Part shown: positions 17,901-25,026 of the stretch, piece after piece
How the letters are laid out: each line of letters begins with the position of its first letter
Numbering within the stretch: the stretch's first letter is position 1
Position numbers and translations under genes: made by a program
The notes under the pieces: generated by a model
Told to the model about the DNA's origin: nothing
Databases searched by the model: none
The model's input: the letters and a program-made list of their open reading frames with translations, nothing else
IMG/VR virus record: IMGVR_UViG_3300042892_000103
Span: 1-37,219 of that record
From: a virus
Direction: 5' to 3' (one strand)
DNA: 37,219 nt

Positions 17901-19312
17901 AAAATAGCGAAACTAGAAGTCAAACCCCAATTGGAAGCATGCCATACTATCAAATTAGTGGAGTCCAGCCAAATCAAAGCATTAGCATTGGCGGCGGATC
18001 TGGCGGACTAGCGGTTATGATAAACCCAGAAACAAATAATGGATATTATTTTGAAGTTGTTGCCTTAACAGAAAACAATGTAGAGTCATATTTAAATTTA
18101 AATAAAAATAATCAATCTAATATATCAATTAATAATATTATATTTTATAAAATTAAAAAAGAAAGTTCTTCTAATAATGCAATTCCAGTAAAACTATGGG
18201 GTGGTCTTAGCAAAATTTTAGTAGATGATGGAAAGTTTGCAGGTCAGTACAGGGTTTCTGGAGAAGAAAACTCAACGGTATATGATTTATCAGTAGAATA
18301 TCAAGACATAGGAAGTACTCGAAGATTTTTCTTGTATATTAATAATCAAATAGTTCAAGTTGTAGACGATACGGATCCACTTCCAATTTACAACAATATG
18401 GCTTTATTTACTCGTGGGTCCTCAAGGTGCATGTTTGAAAATATTTATGCTTTATCAGAAAATTATTCTCAAAACTCAAGTGCTTTAGTCGGAGAAACTT
18501 TATCATCTGCATTTGGAGATAAAGAAATTAGCATTAACGAATCATTTAGAAAATATGCAATGAGCGGAATTGTTCAATCAACATACCTGTCTGGTATTAG
18601 CGCTCAACAACCACCAAAATATAATATGTATTTTGAAGAATTTGGGTCAATTATGCGTGAGTGTGCATATTTTAATATTAAGTATGATCGTGCATATCCA
18701 GCACTTTATGCTCAATTATCACCAACATTTAATAGAATTAAAAGTTATACAGTTTCTGGTTTCTATGCAGATTCTTATGGAGCAGAGTTTTTAATTTTTA
18801 ATTCAACAGACTCTGCAATTAACTTAGATGAAACAACTGGAAACTACTTAAGAATTCAAGGCATTGCATTTACACAAGACACCACTCATGAATTATCTGT
18901 TGATGAATACTTTAAAAAACGTGGCAATCTTTCAGACCCGCCATTTCAAGGTAACTCACTAACTTATTCTCCATTGATTGAAAAAGATAAATACGATCAG
19001 ATTAAACTAAGTAGATTAATTTATGGAAAAAATGAATTTTCAATAGATACTCCATATATACAAACACAAGATGATGCTGAGGCATTAATGGGTTGGATTA
19101 TTAACAAGGTCATGACTCCTAAAAAATCTGTAGGGTTAAAACTATTTGCTATGCCAACACTTCAGTTAGGAGATATTGTAACTATTGATTATAAAAACTC
19201 TGATAATATAGATTTAATATCTTCTTCAGGTAATAGGTTTGTAGTATATAATATTGATTATTTAAGAAATTCTAATGGTCCAGATATGACCGTTTATTTA
19301 AGCGAGGTATAA
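14996..19312 (+). CDS. Large tail hub/minor tail protein with ConA-like insertion
   Basis: A 1438-residue tail-tip protein starting at GTG. The N-terminal half is beta-rich; around residues 405-640 the sequence VEYEVKKSLSDIGN... and ELRDFYFFLESMPAPRMLV resembles phage hub proteins, and the C-terminal segment LKLFAMPTLQLGDIVTIDYK through MTVYLSEV is the usual closing domain of hub proteins. Between about residues 920 and 1160 lies what looks like an inserted concanavalin A/LamG-type jelly roll (HFGTRMRVVGKVENSETRSQ; GYYFEVVALTENN; CMFENIYAL), a fold that commonly binds glycans. The protein probably caps the tail and contributes to adsorption or cell-wall contact. Domain borders are estimated by eye. 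Confidence 0.7.
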   Translation: MFVSEALKTHFETSATIQTRSLVLAEWNMNMPDNIFYVGNYRYRPTGSEVKYQTLPSSFDQLDEGDYYTDATDSEISIDGGVDNQDLPQQFTSIEQKRKLLYSLEDCLKPFRPRSGINKPLFFYNNKQYLANSGAFLAQRPRYYMSSRYDQFKYWNSYRKENDVERGIARNISNGLFYIDDAVPFVVYKEDVPTNRIIVKMQTNVGNVDLTNFINFSSTTPDPLYGDANKTTPKRWKIQYLKNNNWVDAYSFDENSTRADGSQIIQPDGYVELEYGLIIPDAYKENFVFAETYSSGTLLPETSIDGYAYLVRENEFNIGRFFVWSDAISNYETFIPTYGWTLGSESINSQTNFVKDLVSPVAFADLATREIKYREFEYIRGIRIVVELMNKNESTFDLIEMSPRLVVDISDDVIEYEVKKSLSDIGNTSLPVGQLLASTGSISIFDAEQAFNPNNTNSIIKDYLRKNIKFNFYEQILNVDGSDYSVPIKTLYSEGMPQSDVTGGTLSLELRDFYFFLESMPAPRMLVTEVSLSYAISLLLDYIGFTNYSFKRVDDENDPIIPYFFIAPDQNVAEVLNQLAISTQTAMFFDEYNNFIVMSKDYLMPTEDMRSTDIQLLGNNNQSVSGITENQTTSNIPNIISASSEDKKVFNDGKISYTTRYIQRSYGSIRQSSMIDKEKTWIYKPVLLWEASGTNSTKTVNELASKQSNYVLGAMPLNSDLSIELPTVVGGVVTNNIIDIGENVYWLTRYQGYLYSNGEIIRYDAAQFNITGTGNVWISNNQEYQKYFASLPFNGKIYPTGLIRIFSTPYYESVGGITRLQPGAVYEHGRSQFGTQVAPHFAGINSYWSNNENVRGCDMESQYLFTTQINPTLPSTTTGAAGVNNDLARQTSRNSIIKNYMATSYFTETEVNSLKSTQSGTIQSSALIMNGPSFKSTETPIDFVSYVYKNLNSAYKHFGTRMRVVGKVENSETRSQTPIGSMPYYQISGVQPNQSISIGGGSGGLAVMINPETNNGYYFEVVALTENNVESYLNLNKNNQSNISINNIIFYKIKKESSSNNAIPVKLWGGLSKILVDDGKFAGQYRVSGEENSTVYDLSVEYQDIGSTRRFFLYINNQIVQVVDDTDPLPIYNNMALFTRGSSRCMFENIYALSENYSQNSSALVGETLSSAFGDKEISINESFRKYAMSGIVQSTYLSGISAQQPPKYNMYFEEFGSIMRECAYFNIKYDRAYPALYAQLSPTFNRIKSYTVSGFYADSYGAEFLIFNSTDSAINLDETTGNYLRIQGIAFTQDTTHELSVDEYFKKRGNLSDPPFQGNSLTYSPLIEKDKYDQIKLSRLIYGKNEFSIDTPYIQTQDDAEALMGWIINKVMTPKKSVGLKLFAMPTLQLGDIVTIDYKNSDNIDLISSSGNRFVVYNIDYLRNSNGPDMTVYLSEV

Positions 19313-19313
19313 A

Positions 19314-19823
19314 ATGTCAAATAGTCTATCGCCCACACCAAATACACCATTAAATATAAACCAAATGCTTACATCTTCTAATGCAAATTTAATTAAAACT
19401 GCTACACCAGATATTGTTTTGTTTGATGACGACTCAGTTCCAACAGAGCAAATGGCTGATCTAATATTTGAAAATATTGGTGGACAAGAATTAATAAATA
19501 TAGCAAGAAACGACACTATCAATGGTCAAAACATATCTTATCAACCAATAAAAAATATTAGATCAATACAGCAATCATATAACCCAAACAATATTTTAGG
19601 ATTACAAAAAACCTCAGACAAGTATTTTTCTGGATTTTCTATTAGGTTTGATCAAAAAGCCCCAAACGAAGGTAATGGATTAAATGGTACTAACGTTTAT
19701 ATTGACAACTCTGGCAATTTAGTAATAGAGGCTATTGGTTTAAACAATGACGAGCAACTTGAGGTTCAATTAAGCACCAGTGGTACAATATATAGTATAC
19801 AATTTGACGGGAATGAATCATGA
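19314..19823 (+). CDS. Putative minor tail protein
   Basis: A 169-residue protein of unknown detailed function in the tail-tip cluster. It begins one base after the hub stop codon and its TGA overlaps the next ATG (ATGA). The N-terminal third is Asn/Thr/Ser-rich and probably extended; the last 60 residues (TNVYIDNSGNLVIEAIGLNN, then EQLEVQLSTSGTIYSIQFDG) look like a small beta domain. No catalytic motif is visible. Its tail role is inferred only from the surrounding operon. Confidence 0.55.
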   Translation: MSNSLSPTPNTPLNINQMLTSSNANLIKTATPDIVLFDDDSVPTEQMADLIFENIGGQELINIARNDTINGQNISYQPIKNIRSIQQSYNPNNILGLQKTSDKYFSGFSIRFDQKAPNEGNGLNGTNVYIDNSGNLVIEAIGLNNDEQLEVQLSTSGTIYSIQFDGNES

Positions 19824-20974
19824 TAACTGATGCTGGAAAATCCATTATTGGTAAATACCTGCTTGGTCAGGCTCCAGCCTATGCTTCATATATTGCTATT
19901 GGGTGTGGTCCAACGCCACTAGATACCGCAGATACACAAGGTGACTTTTCTCTTAAAGAAAATCTTGATTTTGAAATGTTCCGTGTTCCTATTTCTTCAA
20001 GAGGTTTTGTAAAAGAAAATAATATTGATAAAATTGTTTTAACGGCAGAATTGCCAACAGAGGAAAGATATGAAATATCAGAAGTGGGTCTGTATTCTGC
20101 TGGATCCAATCCATCTGCTGGAGCATATGACAGTAAGACGGTCTTTGCTTTTACTGCTGGAGAAAATTGGCAACATCATACTGTTGCTGCTGCTACTGAA
20201 ATTAATACTTTTACAGCACCATTAGACGATGAAGAAGATGATAATATTATTGCAATTGCAGATACAGTTTTTCAAACAAATGCCGATAACTCAATATTTT
20301 TTAAAACATCTCGTGCAAGCAGATATGAAAGATGTAGATTTTTAAATAACATTATTTTAATTCAAGGTGATGATGCAGATTTAACAATTAGCGAAGAAAG
20401 TGGTCCAACAGAAGATCACTTTGTAATTGAATCAGGATCAAACCATATACATTTAACTGGCCCACAAGTTGATTTTAGCAGAAACTCTCCTAAAGATGAA
20501 TTAAGATTGGCATTTTCTTTAGTAAGTAAAAATGGAAGTTCTTCTGCAATTCCAGACACCATTAGGGTTTTAGTAGACTTTTCATCAACAGATGCTGGTT
20601 CTGGAGAATTTGCAAGATTTGAAGCAGAAATAGATCATGCAGATTCTGGTAACACAGAATCAAGTCAAGATTTTGAAACAAATAGATATTTTGTTGTATC
20701 TAAAGAACTACAAGAACTATACACAACTGCAAATTTTACTTGGGATGCCGTAACAGTTGTTAAAATTTATGCTTGCGTTATAGATGCTGGGGTGCCGTCA
20801 GAAGATTATTATATTGCCCTAGATGCAATGAGATTAGAAAACACCCAAACATATAATCCACTTTATGGACTAACTGGGTATTCTGTTGTTAAAAATGACA
20901 ATGCAGAAACAATTATAAAGTCTCCTAATACTAGCAATTATGTAGAATTTAGATTTACAGTTGGTGTTTCTTAA
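19820..20974 (+). CDS. Tail fibre-like minor tail protein
   Basis: A 384-residue protein. Its N-terminal 110 residues, with GKSIIGKYLLGQAPAYASYI, AIGCG and YEISEVGLYS, resemble the particle-binding N terminus of phage tail fibre/collar proteins, in which a beta domain attaches to the tail tip. The middle part (about 150-340) looks like a beta sandwich and could bind carbohydrate, with LRLAFSLVSKNG and FVVSKELQELY segments and many acidic residues. The ATG overlaps the preceding stop and its own stop overlaps the next ATG, so it is coupled to both neighbours. A role in host contact is inferred. Confidence 0.55.
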   Translation: MITDAGKSIIGKYLLGQAPAYASYIAIGCGPTPLDTADTQGDFSLKENLDFEMFRVPISSRGFVKENNIDKIVLTAELPTEERYEISEVGLYSAGSNPSAGAYDSKTVFAFTAGENWQHHTVAAATEINTFTAPLDDEEDDNIIAIADTVFQTNADNSIFFKTSRASRYERCRFLNNIILIQGDDADLTISEESGPTEDHFVIESGSNHIHLTGPQVDFSRNSPKDELRLAFSLVSKNGSSSAIPDTIRVLVDFSSTDAGSGEFARFEAEIDHADSGNTESSQDFETNRYFVVSKELQELYTTANFTWDAVTVVKIYACVIDAGVPSEDYYIALDAMRLENTQTYNPLYGLTGYSVVKNDNAETIIKSPNTSNYVEFRFTVGVS

Positions 20975-21396
20975 TGGCTGATGCAGGTATTAAAAAATTA
21001 ACTATTCCTAAAAATCAATTACCGCCTGTGGGAGACAATAACGAATATGTAGTAAGGTATAGGGTTATTTCTGAAGATAAAAACAGATACTCTCATTGGT
21101 CTCCAATATTTTCAGCAACCGCTTTAGAAATTGAAGAAGTTGACGGTGAATTAATTGTTAGTGGAAACACCTCTACGGTTATTTGGGGAGATGAAAACAC
21201 TAGACCCAAATATGATATATTTGTAAAATTTGATGGAGGAAGTTATGCATATCACGGAACTTCCCCAATTCACACGTATAGTTTTATTAATACTGGCACA
21301 ACGAATGTTAGAGCAGCCATACAGGTTGAAGGTATTAACAAAGTAAGAAATGCTGAATTAACTATATTTGAATCAAGTATAGTTTCTTTGGTATAA
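20974..21396 (+). CDS. Fibronectin III-like small tail protein
   Basis: A 140-residue protein whose sequence VVRYRVISEDKNRYSHWSPI followed by FSA is typical of a fibronectin type III or related Ig-like strand pair, common in phage tail-tip proteins. The remainder (YDIFVKFDGGSYAYHGTSPI) is also beta-type. It probably decorates the tail tip or adds weak carbohydrate binding. Its last codons and TAA stop lie inside the -10 element of the following gene. Confidence 0.55.
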   Translation: MADAGIKKLTIPKNQLPPVGDNNEYVVRYRVISEDKNRYSHWSPIFSATALEIEEVDGELIVSGNTSTVIWGDENTRPKYDIFVKFDGGSYAYHGTSPIHTYSFINTGTTNVRAAIQVEGINKVRNAELTIFESSIVSLV

Positions 21397-21397
21397 T
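21389..21397 (+). promoter_or_regulatory. Extended -10 promoter TGGTATAAT overlapping a stop codon
   Basis: A perfect extended -10 whose TATAAT (21392-21397) contains the TAA stop codon (21394-21396) of the previous gene. The next ATG is at 21413 with AGGAGG at 21403-21408, so the leader would be only about 9-12 bases and its start falls at the edge of the ribosome binding site. Confidence 0.55.
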
Positions 21398-21412
21398 TAA
21401 ACAGGAGGAATA

Positions 21413-21856
21413 ATGGCAAAAATACCGCTACCAGAGCGTGGGCAACCATTAGATGTTACTTATATCTATGAGTTGGCTAAAACTATTAATGATTTATCTA
21501 CAGAAGTTTCTTCTGCAGCATATAATTTTACAAGCATTGATAATGGTCCATCAATTAAAGAAACTATAAAAACATCAAATGCAAGAGTTGTTGGTGGATA
21601 TGTAGAAATCTTTACGAACAGTATTGTAAGTGCGGGTAACGAAAGAGCATTTACTTATTCATTCCAGAATGACTTTAAATTCCCTCCAATAGTTACAGCA
21701 ACAGCATTAAACATTGGAAATACAGAGGCTGGTCAAAACGTTACAGTTGTTTTACAAAAACCAACTACGTCTAAGGTTGATGGGTTTGTAAGGTTTGGAG
21801 CATCTGGAAACCTATCTCTTGCCGTTAATTTAATTGCTGTTGGTATTCCAAACTAA
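21413..21856 (+). CDS. Putative receptor-binding protein, H-type lectin-like
   Basis: A 147-residue protein at the end of the tail module. The first 40 residues form a short helical/extended stem (PLDVTYIYELAKTINDLSTE). The C-terminal 90 residues have the strand pattern of H-type lectin domains: RAFTYSFQNDFKFPPIVTAT, then VVLQKPTTSKVDGFVRFG and the closing LAVNLIAVGIPN, similar to the F...P.V and W.A.G features of that fold. Such domains often form trimers and bind glycans, so this is a good candidate for the host-recognition tip. It has a private promoter and a perfect AGGAGG ribosome binding site, suggesting strong expression. The lectin call is by pattern recognition only. Confidence 0.55.
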   Translation: MAKIPLPERGQPLDVTYIYELAKTINDLSTEVSSAAYNFTSIDNGPSIKETIKTSNARVVGGYVEIFTNSIVSAGNERAFTYSFQNDFKFPPIVTATALNIGNTEAGQNVTVVLQKPTTSKVDGFVRFGASGNLSLAVNLIAVGIPN

Positions 21857-21865
21857 AAGTTAATT

Positions 21866-22057
21866 ATGCTTTTTTGTAAAAAATGTGGTGGGCGATTGTT
21901 TGTTGACAGACAATATACAAGCATTCAACACATAGAAACATATTGCGTTAGATGTGGAACTAGAAAATTTTTTCACCCACCTATGGAAAGCGGAGAGGGT
22001 AAATGGTTACTGGAAAAGGAATTATTGAGAGCGAAATTTACAATAACGACTCTGTAA
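21866..22057 (+). CDS. Small zinc-ribbon protein
   Basis: A 63-residue protein with two Cys pairs, CKKCGG at residues 4-9 and CVRCGT at 27-32, spaced as in a zinc ribbon. The C-terminal half is basic and non-descript. It lies at the border between tail and replication modules. Its last 55 bases overlap the start of the HTH gene in another frame, which is unusually long for this genome. There is no good Shine-Dalgarno sequence before the ATG. A regulatory or nucleic-acid-binding role is possible but not shown. Confidence 0.6.
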   Translation: MLFCKKCGGRLFVDRQYTSIQHIETYCVRCGTRKFFHPPMESGEGKWLLEKELLRAKFTITTL

Positions 22058-22545
22058 TAAAGGGAAGTAAAAAAATATGGTTTCTTAACGGGGACTTAGT
22101 AAGACTCTATCATAGTTCCAGATCTACTGGATTAGTTTCTGTGTATAATATTACTAAAGATAGAATTGAAACTTGTTTACGTACAGATTTTAGAAAGAAT
22201 AGAGAAAAGGCTTATACCGTTGCTGAGACTGCTAAGTTAATTAATCGTCATAGAAAATATATGCCAACATTAATGAAAAAAGGAGTTATCCCCCCACCAA
22301 TAGGGTCAAGACTAAATGGTCAAAGGGGATGGCAAATAAGATCTTATTATTCAGAAAGCACGGTACAGGCAATTCGTGATATACTGGCATCTATACATAT
22401 GGGGCAACCAAGAAAAGATGGACTAGTAACAAATAACATGACGCCAACTAATCAAGAGTTGACACGGCGAATGGGAAAAGGTATACTTACATATACAAGA
22501 ACAGATGACGGAAGGTATATTCCTATCTGGTCAGAGAATATTTAA
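22003..22545 (+). CDS. HTH (MerR/excisionase-like) DNA-binding protein
   Basis: A 180-residue protein. Residues about 65-125 (AYTVAETAKLINRHRKYMPT, LMKKGVIPPP, GWQIRSYYSESTVQAIRDIL) have the helix-turn-helix plus wing layout of MerR/excisionase-type DNA-binding domains. The N-terminal 60 residues form a small separate region of unknown fold. It is the first sizeable gene of the replication region and could control it, or could act at a replication origin; neither is shown. The start at 22003 is supported by GGAGAGGG just upstream and by the lack of another in-frame start before the HTH. Its start overlaps the zinc-ribbon gene by 55 bases. Confidence 0.65.
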   Translation: MVTGKGIIESEIYNNDSVIKGSKKIWFLNGDLVRLYHSSRSTGLVSVYNITKDRIETCLRTDFRKNREKAYTVAETAKLINRHRKYMPTLMKKGVIPPPIGSRLNGQRGWQIRSYYSESTVQAIRDILASIHMGQPRKDGLVTNNMTPTNQELTRRMGKGILTYTRTDDGRYIPIWSENI

Positions 22546-22564
22546 AACAAGAAAAGGTGGGGTA

Positions 22565-22777
22565 ATGGAAAACGAAAATACAAAAGTATCGGTAGCGCTT
22601 GGATATACTCTTAATTTAGGAAATTTTCAGTCATTAAGACTTGATCTTGGGGTTGTTGATTCTAAACGTGATAGTGAAAATACAGAGCAGGCTTTTGATA
22701 GGGTCTATAAGTTTGTTGAAGATAAACTAACAGAAAAAATTAAAGAGGCACAACTAGAGGCTGACAGCGACAATTAA
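22565..22777 (+). CDS. Conserved small phage protein of unknown function
   Basis: A 70-residue protein (MENENTKVSVALGYTLNLGN...). I chose the ATG at 22565 because AAGGTGGGG lies just before it; an upstream in-frame ATG at 22505 lies within the HTH gene and has no such site. The pattern of an N-terminal beta hairpin (VSVALGYTLNLGNFQSLRLD) and a C-terminal helix (FDRVYKFVEDKLTEKIKE) resembles small proteins seen near replication genes in many phages, but no function is known to me. Its stop overlaps the next ATG (TAATG). Confidence 0.65.
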   Translation: MENENTKVSVALGYTLNLGNFQSLRLDLGVVDSKRDSENTEQAFDRVYKFVEDKLTEKIKEAQLEADSDN

Positions 22778-23085
22778 TGGCTGATCGCAAAGACCGTATG
22801 GCTTTGCTTAGTAGGTATAGTAAATTGCACACAGCAAAATACGAGCAAAAGCCATCTTTAAACTTAAACGTAGAGCAATGGTCTGCTGATTCACTTATAG
22901 AATCTTACGGCATTTCTGGTTGTTACGATTTACTAGAGTATTATTTTACTGTTGCACAAGATCCAAGTTGGAACTATTTTGCTTATAATGCAGAAAAAAT
23001 TCTTAATGGTAAAATAGATGTAGAAAAAGATATTAAAGAAAGAACAGAGCGCAGGAAATTAGCAAGAAGGTGGCTTAGTGAATAA
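22777..23085 (+). CDS. Small protein upstream of helicase, possible loader
   Basis: A 102-residue, mostly helical protein with a Trp/Tyr-rich middle (CYDLLEYYFTVAQDPSWNYF) and a basic C terminus (TERRKLARRWLSE). It overlaps the helicase gene by eight bases and so is made together with it. Small proteins at this position sometimes act as helicase loaders or replisome organisers, but no motif supports that here; I list it as unknown with a loader as a testable idea. Confidence 0.6.
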   Translation: MADRKDRMALLSRYSKLHTAKYEQKPSLNLNVEQWSADSLIESYGISGCYDLLEYYFTVAQDPSWNYFAYNAEKILNGKIDVEKDIKERTERRKLARRWLSE

Positions 23086-24298
23086 TACAGAAGCAAAAGT
23101 TATTTCAGCATTACTACAAGATAAGCAAATGCATGTATTGTTGCAAGCCAACGTAGAAAATCTTCTTAGAACCCATAGTGATGTATGGAACTTTATTCGT
23201 TTATATTTTGATAATAATGGATCAATACCGCCAGCATCCTTAGTTATAGAAAAATTTAGAGACTTTCAACCAGTAGATGGTGTTGGTGCCACTAAGCATC
23301 ATCTTGAAGAATTACAAACTGAATATTTAAATGATAGCCTTAAAGACATTTTAAGATCTGCAGCAGGTGAAGTACAAGTTGGAAATGGCACAGAAGCACT
23401 CAATGGTCTTATTACAAAGACATCTGAGTTAAAGAAAAACACTTCTGCTATACGTGATATTGATGCCACAGATCTTGATTCTGCCATTGCATACTTTGAA
23501 AAAATTCAAGAGCAAAAATTAACTGGTCAAGTTGGAATTAAAACAGGTTTGCCAGGATTTGACAACTACCTACCTTCTGGAATTATGCCAGGACAACTAG
23601 GTGTCTTTTTGGCTTATCCTGGAATTGGTAAATCATGGCTAGCACTTTACTTTGCAGTCCAAGCATGGAAACAGGGTAAATCTCCATTAGTCATATCTCT
23701 TGAAATGTCTGAGACAGAGGTTCGTAATCGTGTATTTGCAATTATGGGTGAAGGTCTTTGGTCTCATCGTAAACTAAGCAATGGCGAAGTAGAACTTGAT
23801 ATGCTAAAGAATTGGCATGCTAACAAAATAGCAGGTAGGCCAGAGTTTCATATTATCTCAAACGATAATGGTGGAGAGGTAAACCCATCTGTAGTTCGTG
23901 GAAAGATTGATCAATACAAACCAGACTTTGTTATTGTTGACTACCTGCAACTTATGTCTCCAAACCAAAAATCGGATAATGAAACGGTACGTATGAAAAA
24001 CCTTTCAAGAGAACTTAAACTTATGGCTATTGGCGAAGAAGTTCCTATTATTGCTATTTCATCCGCTACACCTGATGATGTAAAAGATTTAAGTAGCGCT
24101 CCAACACTTGGTCAAACAGCATGGTCTAGACAGATTGCTTATGATGCTGACTGGGTAATGGCATTAGGTCGTGCTACCAATAGTGATATTATTGAGTGTG
24201 TATTTAGAAAAAATAGAAATGGTTTTATGGGAGATTTTTTAGTGCAGGTAGATTTTGACAAAGGTTACTATAGATATAAAGACTATGAGGATAAATAA
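23078..24298 (+). CDS. dnaB: DnaB-like replicative helicase
   Basis: A 406-residue RecA-fold hexameric helicase that would unwind DNA at the phage fork. An N-terminal helical domain (about 1-125) is followed by the ATPase core: Walker A AYPGIGKS at 179-186, the helicase motif VISLEMSE at 205-212, and Walker B FVIVDYLQLM with Asp at 288. The later segment TAWSRQIAYDADWVMALGRA corresponds to the arginine-finger/DNA-loop region. It is shorter than bacterial DnaB (about 470), mainly in the N-terminal part. It starts at GTG with AAGAAGGTGG upstream, overlaps the small gene before it, and its stop overlaps the next ATG. Confidence 0.9.
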   Translation: MNNTEAKVISALLQDKQMHVLLQANVENLLRTHSDVWNFIRLYFDNNGSIPPASLVIEKFRDFQPVDGVGATKHHLEELQTEYLNDSLKDILRSAAGEVQVGNGTEALNGLITKTSELKKNTSAIRDIDATDLDSAIAYFEKIQEQKLTGQVGIKTGLPGFDNYLPSGIMPGQLGVFLAYPGIGKSWLALYFAVQAWKQGKSPLVISLEMSETEVRNRVFAIMGEGLWSHRKLSNGEVELDMLKNWHANKIAGRPEFHIISNDNGGEVNPSVVRGKIDQYKPDFVIVDYLQLMSPNQKSDNETVRMKNLSRELKLMAIGEEVPIIAISSATPDDVKDLSSAPTLGQTAWSRQIAYDADWVMALGRATNSDIIECVFRKNRNGFMGDFLVQVDFDKGYYRYKDYEDK

Positions 24299-25026
24299 TG
24301 TTTAATAAAAAGAAAAAGATTATCTTTCAACCATATCTTGAAAATATTGAACTAGTAGCAGATCATCCAAGCCCAGGATATAGGCATGTTCCTAATTGGT
24401 ATAAAAAACAAAAACTTTATTCTAACAATGAAAATAAATATTTTAATGCTTTTAAAAAATCTCTTTTTGTACAAACCTATAAAATGTGCACTCCGCTAGT
24501 TGACTCAATTACTTCTGGTTATATGATTACATTGCCAGCAGACATTATTGTTGTTAACAAATCATCAGAAGGATACAGCCCTCATATTTCTTGGAATGTT
24601 AGTTTTGAAATTGCAGATACACAATCACTAGAGGTACTTGGAAACTATCCATCACCAGAGGGATTTTTCCCACAACTTTATAGGTGGAATCCAGAGTGGA
24701 TTATAAAAACTCCTGCAGGTTATAGTTTATGGGTAACTCATCCTTCTCACAGATACGATCTTCCATTTTTTACATTAAATGGGTTTGTAGATACAGATAA
24801 ACATCCAAATAAATTATTATTTCCATTTTTTATTAAAAATGGTTTTGAGGGTATTATAGAAAAAGGAACTCCAATTGTTCAAATTATTCCAATTAAAAGA
24901 GATTCTTGGATTACAAAATTAAACAATTTTAGTAAAAAAAATATTTTAATTAGTGCTGACAATGTAAATTCTAAATTTGAAAGATTTTATAAGCATAACT
25001 ATTGGACAAGTAAAAAATATGAATAA
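24298..25026 (+). CDS. Conserved aquatic-phage protein of unknown function
   Basis: A 242-residue protein with strong family-like blocks: HPSPGYRHVPNWYKKQK near residue 23, KMCTPLVDSITSGYMITLPA near 62-82, WIIKTPAGYSLWVTHPSHRY near 139-160, LNGFVDTDKHPNKLLFPFF, and KGTPIVQIIPIKRDSW near 194-210. I recall this pattern from proteins of aquatic phages, possibly the DUF6065 family, but the domain name is from memory. No nucleotide-binding or nuclease motif is visible. It lies between helicase and primase and overlaps both (1 and 8 bases), so it is made with the replisome. Its role is unknown; conserved Trp, Pro, His and Asp residues suggest a binding pocket or an enzyme. Confidence 0.7.
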   Translation: MFNKKKKIIFQPYLENIELVADHPSPGYRHVPNWYKKQKLYSNNENKYFNAFKKSLFVQTYKMCTPLVDSITSGYMITLPADIIVVNKSSEGYSPHISWNVSFEIADTQSLEVLGNYPSPEGFFPQLYRWNPEWIIKTPAGYSLWVTHPSHRYDLPFFTLNGFVDTDKHPNKLLFPFFIKNGFEGIIEKGTPIVQIIPIKRDSWITKLNNFSKKNILISADNVNSKFERFYKHNYWTSKKYE

